Origin: an uncultured Lentisphaeria bacterium
GTDB taxonomy: Bacteria > Verrucomicrobiota > Lentisphaeria > Oligosphaerales > Oligosphaeraceae
Reading direction: 5' to 3'
Length of the DNA: 58,819 nucleotides
Assembly: GCA_934661755.1 (NCBI GenBank)
Contig: CAKUJM010000013.1
Location: forward strand, 1-58,819
The translations under genes and the position numbers were made by a program. Under the pieces are notes generated by a model, which was given only the letters and a program-made list of their open reading frames with translations, searched no databases and was not told the origin of the DNA. Below, one piece after another: positions 8,394 through 16,774 of the stretch. The first letter of the stretch is position 1. Each line of letters starts with the position of its first letter.

Positions 8394-9248
8394 CTACGGA
8401 TTATTCAGGAGTTTCAGTTCATCAGCGATGGCCTGGCATAGCTGGCGGATTCTGGCGCAATTCCTGCATCCGAGCCGGATAATAAGCTTCTGTCCATCGG
8501 TGAGTTGTTCAAATGCCGGGTCTTTATATTGATAGAGGCCGCCGTTCATCCGGACCAACTCGGGCTCATAATTGAAATCCGGGATTTCGAGGATGGCATT
8601 GCAGAATGATGCCAGCAGGGTGCGCACCGGCTCGCGGCTGCCCATCTGTCGGTACTGTTCCTGTAGCAGCGGCTCGGCAAGCAGGTAACATTGCACCCAT
8701 TTTTCCGGCGGGATGGCCAGGATTACCTCGGCTATTGGCTGGTAGCGGGCAATGGCGGCAGGGGAGATGGCAAGTGCCCCGTCGGCGTTTTGCTGGGCCG
8801 AGAATGGCTGCGGAACCGCCATAAAATCGAGAGCCGCAACCGGTCGTTGTCCCTGGGCGATATCGTCCATTGCGCGCAGAAGCCGTCGGCACGCGTTATC
8901 CTGTGCCAGCCATTTTGCCCACAATGGCGAGTCGCTCAGTGATGCGGCCTGGCGGAGCACTTGCTCTTCATTCAATGGCGCCGCATCCGCCGGGGGATTG
9001 TCGGGGGCGTTTTCTCCCATATCCGCCGGTTGCCCTTTCAGGCTGGCCGATGGCGTGGGGTCGGAATAGCCGCCGCCGTCGCGTGACTCGTCGTCATCGG
9101 CATACAATGCGTCATCGCCGGATGCATTCTTCACTGCGGCCGGCGGTGACTGGGCAGCGCCGGGTGGCGTGCGCAGGCTTCGGTAGATGCCCACTCCCAG
9201 TCCGGCAATGGTGAGGATGGATGCGATGATGGACAGGGCCTTTTTCAC
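8394..9248 (-). CDS. DUF3014-family membrane-anchored protein
   Basis: A 284-residue protein with one N-terminal transmembrane helix (about residues 5-24), a disordered, Pro/Ala/Asp-rich linker to about residue 90 and a C-terminal domain matching DUF3014: a central RLLRAMDDIAQGQRP helix, the RYQPIAEVILAI segment, and LTDGQKLIIRLGCRNCARI near the end. Families with this domain occur widely in proteobacteria with no known function. The start is GTG at 9248, sharing four bases with the stop of the upstream SGNH hydrolase gene, which implies translational coupling. It is the last gene of the long minus-strand glycan block. Probably a cell-envelope protein; role unknown. Confidence 0.78.
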   Translation of the reverse strand: MKKALSIIASILTIAGLGVGIYRSLRTPPGAAQSPPAAVKNASGDDALYADDDESRDGGGYSDPTPSASLKGQPADMGENAPDNPPADAAPLNEEQVLRQAASLSDSPLWAKWLAQDNACRRLLRAMDDIAQGQRPVAALDFMAVPQPFSAQQNADGALAISPAAIARYQPIAEVILAIPPEKWVQCYLLAEPLLQEQYRQMGSREPVRTLLASFCNAILEIPDFNYEPELVRMNGGLYQYKDPAFEQLTDGQKLIIRLGCRNCARIRQLCQAIADELKLLNNP

Positions 9249-10351
9249 TCTGGCGGCATCTGGAGGCCCAGGGCCTGGCAGAGGACGGGGAGGATGTGTT
9301 CGTGCATCCGGTAGAATCCCAAGTCATTGGGATGGCAGCGGTCGACGGTGCAGTCATCGCGGAGGGGGCCGGCGAAGAGCGTCTCGCCGTCGATGAAGTA
9401 CACCTTTTCATCTCCCGCATCGGCGGCGTGCCGGCAAGTTTTGCGGATGATCTCGCGCCTCAATGCGCTGCCGCCGCAGTTGTCATTGTAGAAGTCGCAT
9501 TTTGAAAGGACGATGATCGGCAGTTCTGGCTGTTCCTGGCGGATGATCTGGAAGAATTTCTCGTGGGTGGCTTCCAGGTGTTCCGGGGTGGGGGCATTGT
9601 AGTCGTAGTCCATCACGAAGGCCGCCATTTTCAATTTGGCGATTGCCCGGGCGACTGACGGTTCGCCAAGGCCGTTTCCGGAGAATCCCAGGTTGATTTG
9701 CTCGGCGTCGAGTCGCCGGCACAGCATGGTGGTGTAGGCATTGCCGGGGCGTGAGGCGCAGCCGCCCTGGGTAATCGAGGAGCCGTAGAATACCAGCGGT
9801 CTGCCGACGCGATGCGGGGTGGGCGGCAGCAGCTGGCTGCCGGGCTTCACGCCGATCTCGACTTTGGACACTCCGCCATAGAGTGGGAAATTCACCTGCC
9901 AGTCGCATAGCTGTCCGGTGGAATTGATGCCGAACAGCGAGGTGATTTCGGCCTGGTCGCGGTCAGGCTGGATGCTTCGGTGATACACAATCCGGCTGTC
10001 GCCAGGCTGTCGGCAGTAGGCATCGAAGCCGCAGCTGCCGGTGCGGGGCATGTGATTCATGTCGCAGCCGTATGCCAGGGTGGCGCGCAATGTGAGTTCC
10101 GGCGAGTCGGAGCGGAAGCGGACACAGACCCCCGCGGTTTGGTTTGCTATCCCTTCTATGGCATCGCGGCTGGCGTCCTTCGTGGTGAAGTGCGCCGGCA
10201 GCCGGTAATAGAGGCGTCCGGCGGCTTCATTTTCCTGCCGCCACGCCAATCCCTCCAGTGAAAACGGCTCCGCGCTCACGTTACGGAAGACAAAGCCGTC
10301 CTCGATTACTTCGGCGGCTGCGAAATTCCTGTCGATCTTTGAGATTTCCAT
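9245..10351 (-). CDS. SGNH/GDSL hydrolase with N-terminal beta domain (carbohydrate esterase-like)
   Basis: A 368-residue hydrolase with an N-terminal beta-sandwich-like region (1-180; the GxDLY-type domain of such enzymes) and a C-terminal SGNH domain. Catalytic features: block I GSSITQGG with S192 as nucleophile, the G-N block FSGNG with N226, and D337-x2-H340 (DRCHPND) as the acid/histidine pair. The family removes acyl groups from sugars or lipids; among so many glycosidases a glycan O-deacylase is most likely. No signal peptide, so it is probably cytoplasmic and works on imported oligosaccharides. The downstream DUF3014 start overlaps its stop by four bases (GTGA). Upstream, a strong hairpin separates it from the GH109-like gene. 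Confidence 0.82.
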   Translation of the reverse strand: MEISKIDRNFAAAEVIEDGFVFRNVSAEPFSLEGLAWRQENEAAGRLYYRLPAHFTTKDASRDAIEGIANQTAGVCVRFRSDSPELTLRATLAYGCDMNHMPRTGSCGFDAYCRQPGDSRIVYHRSIQPDRDQAEITSLFGINSTGQLCDWQVNFPLYGGVSKVEIGVKPGSQLLPPTPHRVGRPLVFYGSSITQGGCASRPGNAYTTMLCRRLDAEQINLGFSGNGLGEPSVARAIAKLKMAAFVMDYDYNAPTPEHLEATHEKFFQIIRQEQPELPIIVLSKCDFYNDNCGGSALRREIIRKTCRHAADAGDEKVYFIDGETLFAGPLRDDCTVDRCHPNDLGFYRMHEHILPVLCQALGLQMPPE

Positions 10352-10366
10352 GGCGGTTCACGGCCA

Positions 10367-10403
10367 ATGCGGCATGGCGGAAAAGCATCATGCCATGCCG
10401 CAT
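10367..10403. repeat. Intergenic hairpin
   Basis: ATGCGGCATGGC (10367-10378) and GCCATGCCGCAT (10392-10403) are perfect 12-base inverted repeats around a 13-base loop. It lies between the GH109-like stop (10442) and the SGNH start (10351). No U-tract follows in the reading direction, so it looks like an mRNA-stabilising or REP-type hairpin rather than a terminator. Confidence 0.8.
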
Positions 10404-10441
10404 CGGTGCGTTTTGCGGATGTGGTTCTTCTTTGACGGAGG

Positions 10442-11701
10442 TTAGAGTGTGTCCACGGTAATCGGGGCATCCTCGTCGAGGCAGTAGGTGCCCTTGGGAT
10501 ACGGGCGCTGGTCGTCGAGCCATTGTCCACAGGTGAAGTCCGGGAAAGCGACCGGCTGGCCGCCCATGGCGACGGAGTCCTCGGAGAGCGGTGTGATCGC
10601 CATCCAGGCCGCAGAGTCATAGACGTCGATCGGGGTCTCGGTGTTGTCTCGCACCGCCTCGAGGAAGCCGCGCATCACGAGGTAGTCCATGCCGCCGTGG
10701 CCGCCCTTGAGTTCTCCCTCGCGGTACTTCTTCCAGAGGGCGTGGCCGTAGGTGTCACGGAAATTGAAGAGGTCTTCCCAGGCGGCCGGGTCCCACAGGC
10801 TGCCGGGTTTGGTGACGCCTTCGATGGCGATCGAGTGCTTGTCTTCCATCCAGATTCCCTTGGTGCCCTGGAGGAGGTTGCGGCGGCTGTACGGGCGGAA
10901 GAGCGAGCAGTCATGGGTGAGGGTGATGGTCTCGCCCATGGCGCATTTGATCATGGTGGTGACGACATCGCCCTCGGCGAAGCGGTATTTGGCCAGTTCA
11001 TCCTGTTCGCCGCGGTGGATTCGCGCCCATTCGTTGAGTCCCGCCTGCTTGGAGGCGATTGAGCTGAGGCTGATGAAGCGGTTTCCGCGATTGATCCTTA
11101 ACCACTTGGCGATGGGGCCGATCTCGTGGGTCGGGTAGAGTTCGCCGTTGCGGTGCTTGAAGTTGTTCAGTCGATAATGGCGGTTTTCCTTGCCCATGCA
11201 GATTTCCTCCGCGAGGGCGTGGCAGTATCCGCCTTCAGCGTGGACCAGTTCGCCAAACAGGCCTTCGCGGACCATCCGCAGCACCATCATCTCCTCTTCG
11301 CCGTAGCAGCAGTTTTCCAGCATCATGAATGGCATGCCGGTGCGCTCGCGGGTGCGGACCAGATCCCAGCATTCCTGGATGGAGGTGGCGCCACCGACTT
11401 CGCTGGCGGCATAGAGTCCCGCCTCCATGGCGTCACGGCAGATGCGGTTGTGGGTCTGCCATGAGGAAAAGCACAGCAGGGCCTGCATGCCATCCTTTTT
11501 GAGCTCAAGAAGCCGGCGGTAGTCGGTGAATCCCCTTGGCTCCGGCTTGCCGGCCTTGACTATGGCATCCTGCGCCGCCTTGACGCGATCCTCGTAGAGG
11601 TCGCATACCGCCATGATATTGACATCAGGCATGGTTGCCAGCATCTCGGTGAGAAAAAGGCCGCGGCCGCCAAGCCCGGTGATTCCAATGTTGATGGACA
11701 T
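10442..11701 (-). CDS. Gfo/Idh/MocA-type protein, GH109-like NAD-dependent glycosidase
   Basis: A 419-residue protein with an N-terminal Rossmann fold (GITGLGGRG at 6-14, acidic VCDLYED at 32-38 for NAD binding) and a C-terminal Gfo/Idh/MocA domain. The segment ELYPTHEIGPIAKWLRINRG (187-206) with H192 closely resembles the catalytic region of GH109, where enzymes such as the Elizabethkingia alpha-N-acetylgalactosaminidase hydrolyse glycosides through a tightly bound NAD. Typical GH109 proteins carry a Tat signal; this one starts directly at the Rossmann fold, so it should be cytoplasmic. It lies in the middle of the long glycan block, 60 bases after the nucleoside hydrolase-like gene. A plain sugar dehydrogenase remains possible. 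Confidence 0.78.
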   Translation of the reverse strand: MSINIGITGLGGRGLFLTEMLATMPDVNIMAVCDLYEDRVKAAQDAIVKAGKPEPRGFTDYRRLLELKKDGMQALLCFSSWQTHNRICRDAMEAGLYAASEVGGATSIQECWDLVRTRERTGMPFMMLENCCYGEEEMMVLRMVREGLFGELVHAEGGYCHALAEEICMGKENRHYRLNNFKHRNGELYPTHEIGPIAKWLRINRGNRFISLSSIASKQAGLNEWARIHRGEQDELAKYRFAEGDVVTTMIKCAMGETITLTHDCSLFRPYSRRNLLQGTKGIWMEDKHSIAIEGVTKPGSLWDPAAWEDLFNFRDTYGHALWKKYREGELKGGHGGMDYLVMRGFLEAVRDNTETPIDVYDSAAWMAITPLSEDSVAMGGQPVAFPDFTCGQWLDDQRPYPKGTYCLDEDAPITVDTL

Positions 11702-11761
11702 GATGTTTTTCTAATGATTCCTGGTTTGCTTTTTTGGAGTGATCCGGAGAAGGCGGGAATG

Positions 11762-12649
11762 CTACCGCATCAGGATTCCGGCAAGGTTTCGCATGTAGGC
11801 GGACTTGTCGTCCCATCCCATGGCCACGCGAACATGCTTACCATAATGCGTATTTTGAAGATATCCTTGATCATTGACAGATAATGTCATGTCAGTGAAT
11901 TTTACGCCATGGCCGTCGGTTGCCAGAAACACCGCCACGGTGTCATAGAGGATGCTGCTGGCAAGATCCGGGTTGTCGTCGTTCCTGCAGAATTTCTGCC
12001 AGGCGCGGTAGGTCTGGATGATTTCGCGGGGGATGGTGCGTTCCGAGTGCAGCAGCTGCTGGTAGGGTGCGCCGTCCATGACGATGTTCCCGCAATGGTC
12101 CAGCGGGGTGATGGCGTGGCTTTTCCAATCTGCGGCAAAGACCTTCTGCGACGCGGGGGCATCGATGGCGACATTGTATTCCGCGATCTTCCCCGGGGCA
12201 TCCCGGAAGTTCTTTTCGATCGAGCCGGCCATGGAGAACAGCCGGCACTTGGCCGCCAGATCTGGTCTTTCCGTGACAATCCGCCCCAGGTTGGTCATCG
12301 GGGCGATGGCGATGATGACGGTTTCGTCATTGCGCTCGATGATCCGGATGGCCTCCTCGACTCCGTCGTGGACGACCGGGCATTGGGCATCGGCAATGGT
12401 GTATTTGCCCAGGAAATCCCTCAGGGTTTCGACGATTCTGCCGTCCGGGAAGGGGACGCCGACGCCGACCGGGATGTCGTTGCGGCCGCAGGCCGCCAGG
12501 AATTTGGCCGCCAGTGCGGCCCGGTACTCGGTGTCGCTGGTGGCGGTGAGCACCATGTCCAGCTGCGCTCCGGGGGTGTTGAGCAGCATCCCCAGCGCCC
12601 AATGGTCATCGATATCGGAACCAAGATCTGTGTCAAGAATTATGTGCAT
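11762..12649 (-). CDS. Nucleoside hydrolase (IUNH)-like protein
   Basis: A 295-residue protein beginning MHIILDTDLGSDIDD, the calcium-binding N-terminal motif of inosine/uridine-preferring nucleoside hydrolases, here in the form with one extra residue (D-T-D-x-G-x-D-I-D-D) found in a divergent branch. The second conserved block (ETVIIAIAPMTNLG, about 109-122) also fits. Classical members cleave the N-glycosidic bond of nucleosides; members within glycan clusters may act on other N- or O-glycosides. No signal peptide. Placed between the deacetylase and the GH109-like gene with gaps of 69 and 60 bases, so probably one transcription unit. The function call is at family level only. Confidence 0.8.
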   Translation of the reverse strand: MHIILDTDLGSDIDDHWALGMLLNTPGAQLDMVLTATSDTEYRAALAAKFLAACGRNDIPVGVGVPFPDGRIVETLRDFLGKYTIADAQCPVVHDGVEEAIRIIERNDETVIIAIAPMTNLGRIVTERPDLAAKCRLFSMAGSIEKNFRDAPGKIAEYNVAIDAPASQKVFAADWKSHAITPLDHCGNIVMDGAPYQQLLHSERTIPREIIQTYRAWQKFCRNDDNPDLASSILYDTVAVFLATDGHGVKFTDMTLSVNDQGYLQNTHYGKHVRVAMGWDDKSAYMRNLAGILMR

Positions 12650-12718
12650 GGCAATCTTTAATGGGGGGAAAGTGACGGTCTGAGGTGTGGTGCGGCGGGG
12701 ATTCCCCGTTCTCCTCCG

Positions 12719-14581
12719 TTACATCTGTTCGTCTTCTGCCTTGAGGAATTCCACGCAGGGTGCAGTCTCGCCATTGATGAAGACGAATTGCATTCTTCCC
12801 AGCGGGCTGCGGATGGCCAGGCGGTTGTCGCCATCCCGCGGGGTGATCTGGGCCTTGCGGTCATTGAAGGTGATTTTTTCGCCGTTGAGCCAGATTTCGC
12901 TGCCCATGTGGGGGTCGGAAGCCGTGGAGACCACGGTCAGCTTTCCGGGGGCAATCGGGCGGAATTGCGCGATGGCAAGATAGCCGTATTTTCCCCACTT
13001 GTCGGCATTCATCTGGGATGGTGACAGCACGCCGGGCACGCTATTGGGCTTGCCGCCGGGGCGCTGACGGGTCAAGCCCAAGGCCAGCGGATTGTTTTCC
13101 GGTCTGGAGATTGCGGCCATGTCCGGCGTTTCCGGCTGGATGTAGTACTGCGCCACGTCGCCGATGGTCAATGGCAATCCGGGCTCGGCGTCCTCGCGCA
13201 ACTCGGCATAGAGGCGGTATCGGACGTCGTTGCGGACGAAGTCGGCCTGGACGGCGTAATATGGCCGGCCATAGCGGTAATACATGCCGTCCTTCCTTCC
13301 TTTCTGCCAGGCGCTTACGGCAATGGCGCCGGTGGTGCCGGCGTCCTGGCGCAGAGTCGGGCGATCCCATGCTGCCGGGAATCGGAAGGTGAAGGTCAGA
13401 TTTTCGACGGGGAGGCCGTCGCTGGTGTTGAATTGCGCGGTCCACTCATTGGCGGCGGGATGCCGCAATGTCATTTTGGCGAAGGGGATCTGCGCTGATT
13501 CGCCCCGGGAATCCGTCCGGCCGTAGACTGACGGCAGTCGATGGGCACGGTCATGCGGCAATTCGATTCGGCTGCCATGCAGTGACGCCCCGGCGCCGTC
13601 AATTGCCGTGGGGGTGGCGTTTTCGACAGCGATCCACAGCGGGACATTGGCGCCAAGTTCGAATGGCTCCATGCGGCTGATGCTGACATGCAACTTGTTG
13701 TCGTCCCGCCGGGTTGCGATCCGGCAATTGAGCGCCTCGTAGCGGTAGGCCCCGAAGTCGTTCTGGTTGCAATACCACCATTTGGGGTTGTTGGCGACGC
13801 TGGCATAGGCCTTGTCGAGATTCACCAGCCCCTCCGGGGTATGCCAGGAGTGCATCGCCATTGAAATCGACGGCTGGAGTGACAGATTGCGTTTGTCTGC
13901 CAATGCGGCCTTCATCTCGCGGTCGAAGCGCTCCAGATCCGGATTCAGGTCGCCGGGGGCGATGAAACGCGATTGTGCCAGGCAGTTTTCCGGGTAGCCC
14001 ATTTCGCGTTCCCGATTGGGGAACATTACATCCGGGGCGCTGATGACGCCGGTTGCCCGCATTGCCCAGCCGATGCTTTGCGGAACCATGGGCTCCGGAG
14101 CCCACCAGTTGCAGAAGGGCAGCACCTGGGAATTGACTGGCGATTGCGAGACCGTCTCCAGGCAGATCCGGTTTTCCATGTATTCGTGGAAGTGTTCGTA
14201 GGAGTTCAGCGCCGGCAGGACCGGATGGCTGATCGTATGCAGGCCAATCGAGCATCCGCCTTCCAGCAGCTGCTTCATGATTTGGGCGTTGCCCCAGTCG
14301 GTCAGGAAGAAGGTGCCCCTGATTGCGTGCGCCATCATGATGGCGTGGGTCTTCAAGTGTTTGTCATTGCTGTCGTCCCACCGCGAGGAATAGGCCAGTT
14401 CGTATTCCGCCGGCAGGGGCTGGAGCGACAATGCCGCCGATTCGGCATGTGCCGCCGACTCGAAGGCGATGGTGAATTCCTGGCGGTATTCGCGGAACTC
14501 CATCGGGTTTTCCGCCAATGCCGGCCATGCGAGCAATGGTAAGGCGACCGCGAGTTTGCAGACAGTGGATTTCATGGTCAT
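12719..14581 (-). CDS. Secreted NodB-like polysaccharide deacetylase with beta-rich C-terminus
   Basis: A 620-residue exported protein (signal peptide 1-23, ending ALA). The N-terminal barrel has a NodB-like arrangement: SSRWDDSN with D69/D70 in place of the usual TFDD, GTFFL at 89-93, and HTISHP with H115 and H119 as metal ligands. Such enzymes remove N- or O-acetyl groups from polysaccharides. Residues from about 290 are beta-rich and unassigned, possibly glycan-binding. In the glycan block it follows the 652-residue TIM-barrel gene by 85 bases. The altered first motif means activity should not be assumed. ATG 14575 is an alternative start two codons downstream; both lie in MTMK. Confidence 0.72.
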   Translation of the reverse strand: MTMKSTVCKLAVALPLLAWPALAENPMEFREYRQEFTIAFESAAHAESAALSLQPLPAEYELAYSSRWDDSNDKHLKTHAIMMAHAIRGTFFLTDWGNAQIMKQLLEGGCSIGLHTISHPVLPALNSYEHFHEYMENRICLETVSQSPVNSQVLPFCNWWAPEPMVPQSIGWAMRATGVISAPDVMFPNREREMGYPENCLAQSRFIAPGDLNPDLERFDREMKAALADKRNLSLQPSISMAMHSWHTPEGLVNLDKAYASVANNPKWWYCNQNDFGAYRYEALNCRIATRRDDNKLHVSISRMEPFELGANVPLWIAVENATPTAIDGAGASLHGSRIELPHDRAHRLPSVYGRTDSRGESAQIPFAKMTLRHPAANEWTAQFNTSDGLPVENLTFTFRFPAAWDRPTLRQDAGTTGAIAVSAWQKGRKDGMYYRYGRPYYAVQADFVRNDVRYRLYAELREDAEPGLPLTIGDVAQYYIQPETPDMAAISRPENNPLALGLTRQRPGGKPNSVPGVLSPSQMNADKWGKYGYLAIAQFRPIAPGKLTVVSTASDPHMGSEIWLNGEKITFNDRKAQITPRDGDNRLAIRSPLGRMQFVFINGETAPCVEFLKAEDEQM

Positions 14582-14666
14582 GACGAGGCTGATGGGCGGG
14601 ATGAGGGGGGGGGGCTTCTCCGCCGCCAGCCGCCGCCCCTGGTTTTCTCTCTCCGTTGCGGCTTGT

Positions 14667-16625
14667 TCAGTTGAATTTTACCCAGCCGAGATCCCAGGGG
14701 GCGATTTCGGGCAGTGTCAGGGTGGCCTCGCCATTGTCTCCGGGTTGCAGTTTCAGCGGGACGGGGTCATGGGAGGGTACGCACCATTGTGCGGAGGTTG
14801 TCGCCGGCGGGAGGTGGCGCAGCCGGAAGCGGCAGGGTTTCTGCACGCCGATCACAGTATTGGCCACCGTAAAGCTGCGAAGCGTGCCGCATTCGTCCAC
14901 GCGCGGAATTATCAGCAGCTGGCAGGGATCGTCGGGCAGGACGGGCAGGCGGCCATGGGTGATCCAGTCGGCGGCGCGCACCAGGCTGCGCACCCGGTAG
15001 GTGGCGGCATATTCGGTGTTGTTTCCGCCATAGCCGAAGGCGGCGATGCGGGTTCCGTCCGGGCGTTCCAGCAGCAGCGAGGCGGCGCCCAAGCTCTTGC
15101 CGGAAGTGTTGCGGTATTCGCCGATGACCCGTGCATTGCCGCCTTCGGGGAGCGCGAAGCGGTATTTTTCTTCATACAGCTGGCGGATGGCGGCGCCGGC
15201 GAAGCCGTGGTTCATCGGGTCGTCGGTGCAGTGCTCCCTGGCATTTCCCTCCAGCCTTTCCACTGTCATGCCGCCGATGAGTGCGGACAAGCCGCGTTTC
15301 TGGAGGGCGAAGGCCGCCTTGCCGTCGATGATGATGTCCCCGGAAAGCAATCGGGCAAGCTCTTCTTCACTGGCATTTTGAGCGACTTCACCGGTGATGA
15401 TCTGTCCCAGGGCGAATGGCGAGTGGCCGCCGGCGGGGACGCCAATGAGCGGCAGGCCGTTTTTCTCCGGCCACCACTCTTTTTCCGGCATGCCGACGCC
15501 GCCGGGCATGGTGCCGAGGTTGTACCGGGCATAATCCCGGAGGCACGGCGCATCGGCAGCCAGGGGTGCCAGCAGTTCCCGTCCATACCATTCCGGGGAT
15601 TCACCGGGGATGCGGCTGAGGAAGAATGACAGGCTGTCGCAGCCCAACGACAGGTAGAGCAGCGATTCCAGCCGGAGTCCCTGCGGGGTCTTGCAGCAGA
15701 AGACGCTGGGGCAGGTCTCGATTTCAGCGCAGATGCGTCCGAGGACGTCATATCCCGGCTGTTCGGAGATCTGGCGCGAGAAATTGAATCCCTTGTTGAT
15801 GATGGCATAGGGATTGTGGTCGCTGTAGGCTCCGCCCCCGGGTCGGGAGCAGGCGCGCCGTCCGGAGGCCTCCGCAAGTGCCCGCATGACGGCGCCGCAT
15901 ACCGGGTCGTCGTTATGCTGGAGGCCGAATACGGTATCCGGCGAGACTTCGTGGGCGGACCGGACGATCACCGACGCCAGCTGGGCCAGGGAGCGGGCGC
16001 CGAAGGCGCGCCAGCGTTCCCATAATGCGGGATCATTGCGGCAGGCCTCCGCCAGCGCCTCGCGAGTCCATTGGCGGCCTTCTTCGCGGGAGAACGCCGC
16101 CAGGCAGTCCGGGCAGTAGCAGCCGCCATTCTCCATTACCGGGTAGTGGTTGCCGAGGCGGCAGTCGTCATCGATCCACATTGAACCGGGCTGCCACTGG
16201 GCGTAGATTTTGGCGACTTCGCCGAAATACTGCAGGAAGGCGGGCTGCCGTGGGCAGCTGCAGCATCGGCACTGCGTGCCATCGGCGCCGGTGAAGCCGC
16301 CCCAGGCGCGTGCGGGGATGTCCTCGGGCTCCAGAAAGCCGTCGCCGTGGCCGATGGTGGCCTGGATCTCGATGCTGGGGATGATCCCCAGTTCGCGCAG
16401 CTGCCGGGCGCATTGGGCGATCCGCCGGGAGTTTTCCCGGTGTTTTTCCAGCAATGGCAACCCGATTCCGGTGGAGAACCAGACTTCGTCGCAGCAGGCG
16501 CGGTTTTCCTGGATGGCATGGAGGAAGCCCTCCCAGACGCCGGGGCGGGGCGCCTCATCGCCGACGCGGATGGCCAGCAGCGGACGGTGGGCATAGGGAA
16601 GCAGTGCTTTGATTGGAGTGGACAT
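14667..16625 (-). CDS. Unassigned TIM-barrel (glycosidase-like) protein with two cysteine clusters
   Basis: A 652-residue cytoplasmic protein that I cannot place in a numbered family. The N-terminal half reads like a (beta/alpha)8 barrel: HRPLLAIRVG, a strand IIPSIEIQAT (81-90) and MWIDDDCRLG (149-158) with acidic D152-D154 at a strand end, a spot often occupied by substrate-binding acids. Two cysteine groups stand out, C119/C121/C122/C124 and C169/C171/C174, a pattern able to bind zinc. The C-terminal part from about 420 looks like a GATase-like or trimerisation domain followed by a beta domain, as in GH42-type beta-galactosidases. ATG 16625 was preferred since the 21 upstream codons lie in the dispersed repeat A. 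Likely a glycoside-active enzyme, judged from neighbours. Confidence 0.55.
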   Translation of the reverse strand: MSTPIKALLPYAHRPLLAIRVGDEAPRPGVWEGFLHAIQENRACCDEVWFSTGIGLPLLEKHRENSRRIAQCARQLRELGIIPSIEIQATIGHGDGFLEPEDIPARAWGGFTGADGTQCRCCSCPRQPAFLQYFGEVAKIYAQWQPGSMWIDDDCRLGNHYPVMENGGCYCPDCLAAFSREEGRQWTREALAEACRNDPALWERWRAFGARSLAQLASVIVRSAHEVSPDTVFGLQHNDDPVCGAVMRALAEASGRRACSRPGGGAYSDHNPYAIINKGFNFSRQISEQPGYDVLGRICAEIETCPSVFCCKTPQGLRLESLLYLSLGCDSLSFFLSRIPGESPEWYGRELLAPLAADAPCLRDYARYNLGTMPGGVGMPEKEWWPEKNGLPLIGVPAGGHSPFALGQIITGEVAQNASEEELARLLSGDIIIDGKAAFALQKRGLSALIGGMTVERLEGNAREHCTDDPMNHGFAGAAIRQLYEEKYRFALPEGGNARVIGEYRNTSGKSLGAASLLLERPDGTRIAAFGYGGNNTEYAATYRVRSLVRAADWITHGRLPVLPDDPCQLLIIPRVDECGTLRSFTVANTVIGVQKPCRFRLRHLPPATTSAQWCVPSHDPVPLKLQPGDNGEATLTLPEIAPWDLGWVKFN

Positions 16626-16647
16626 GGCGGGCAATATGGCGCATCCT

Positions 16648-16760
16648 GAATCCGTGAAGCTGGCGCTTTTGCGCCATGGTTTGGTCATTTTTCGGTCACA
16701 TGTTCCCGGCCCGCGCCCTCAAAATTCCCCATTCTGGCGCAGGGTCGGCAGACTTCACGG
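16648..16760. repeat. Dispersed palindrome-ended element, copy A
   Basis: A 113-base element with ends GAATCCGTGAAG (16648-16659) and CTTCACGG (16753-16760), which are inverted repeats over eight bases. The interior is clearly related to copy B (18198-18312), sharing for example CTTTTGCGCCATG and CCTCAAAATTCC. It lies between the GH5-like stop and the start of the TIM-barrel gene. Confidence 0.8.
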
Positions 16761-16774
16761 GGCCAGGGGTGCAG

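Noticed and set aside
8003..8441. Repetitive open frames through the minisatellite
   Set aside because: The 9-base unit keeps frames open automatically; the predicted proteins are simple Arg/Pro/His or Val/Ser repeats.
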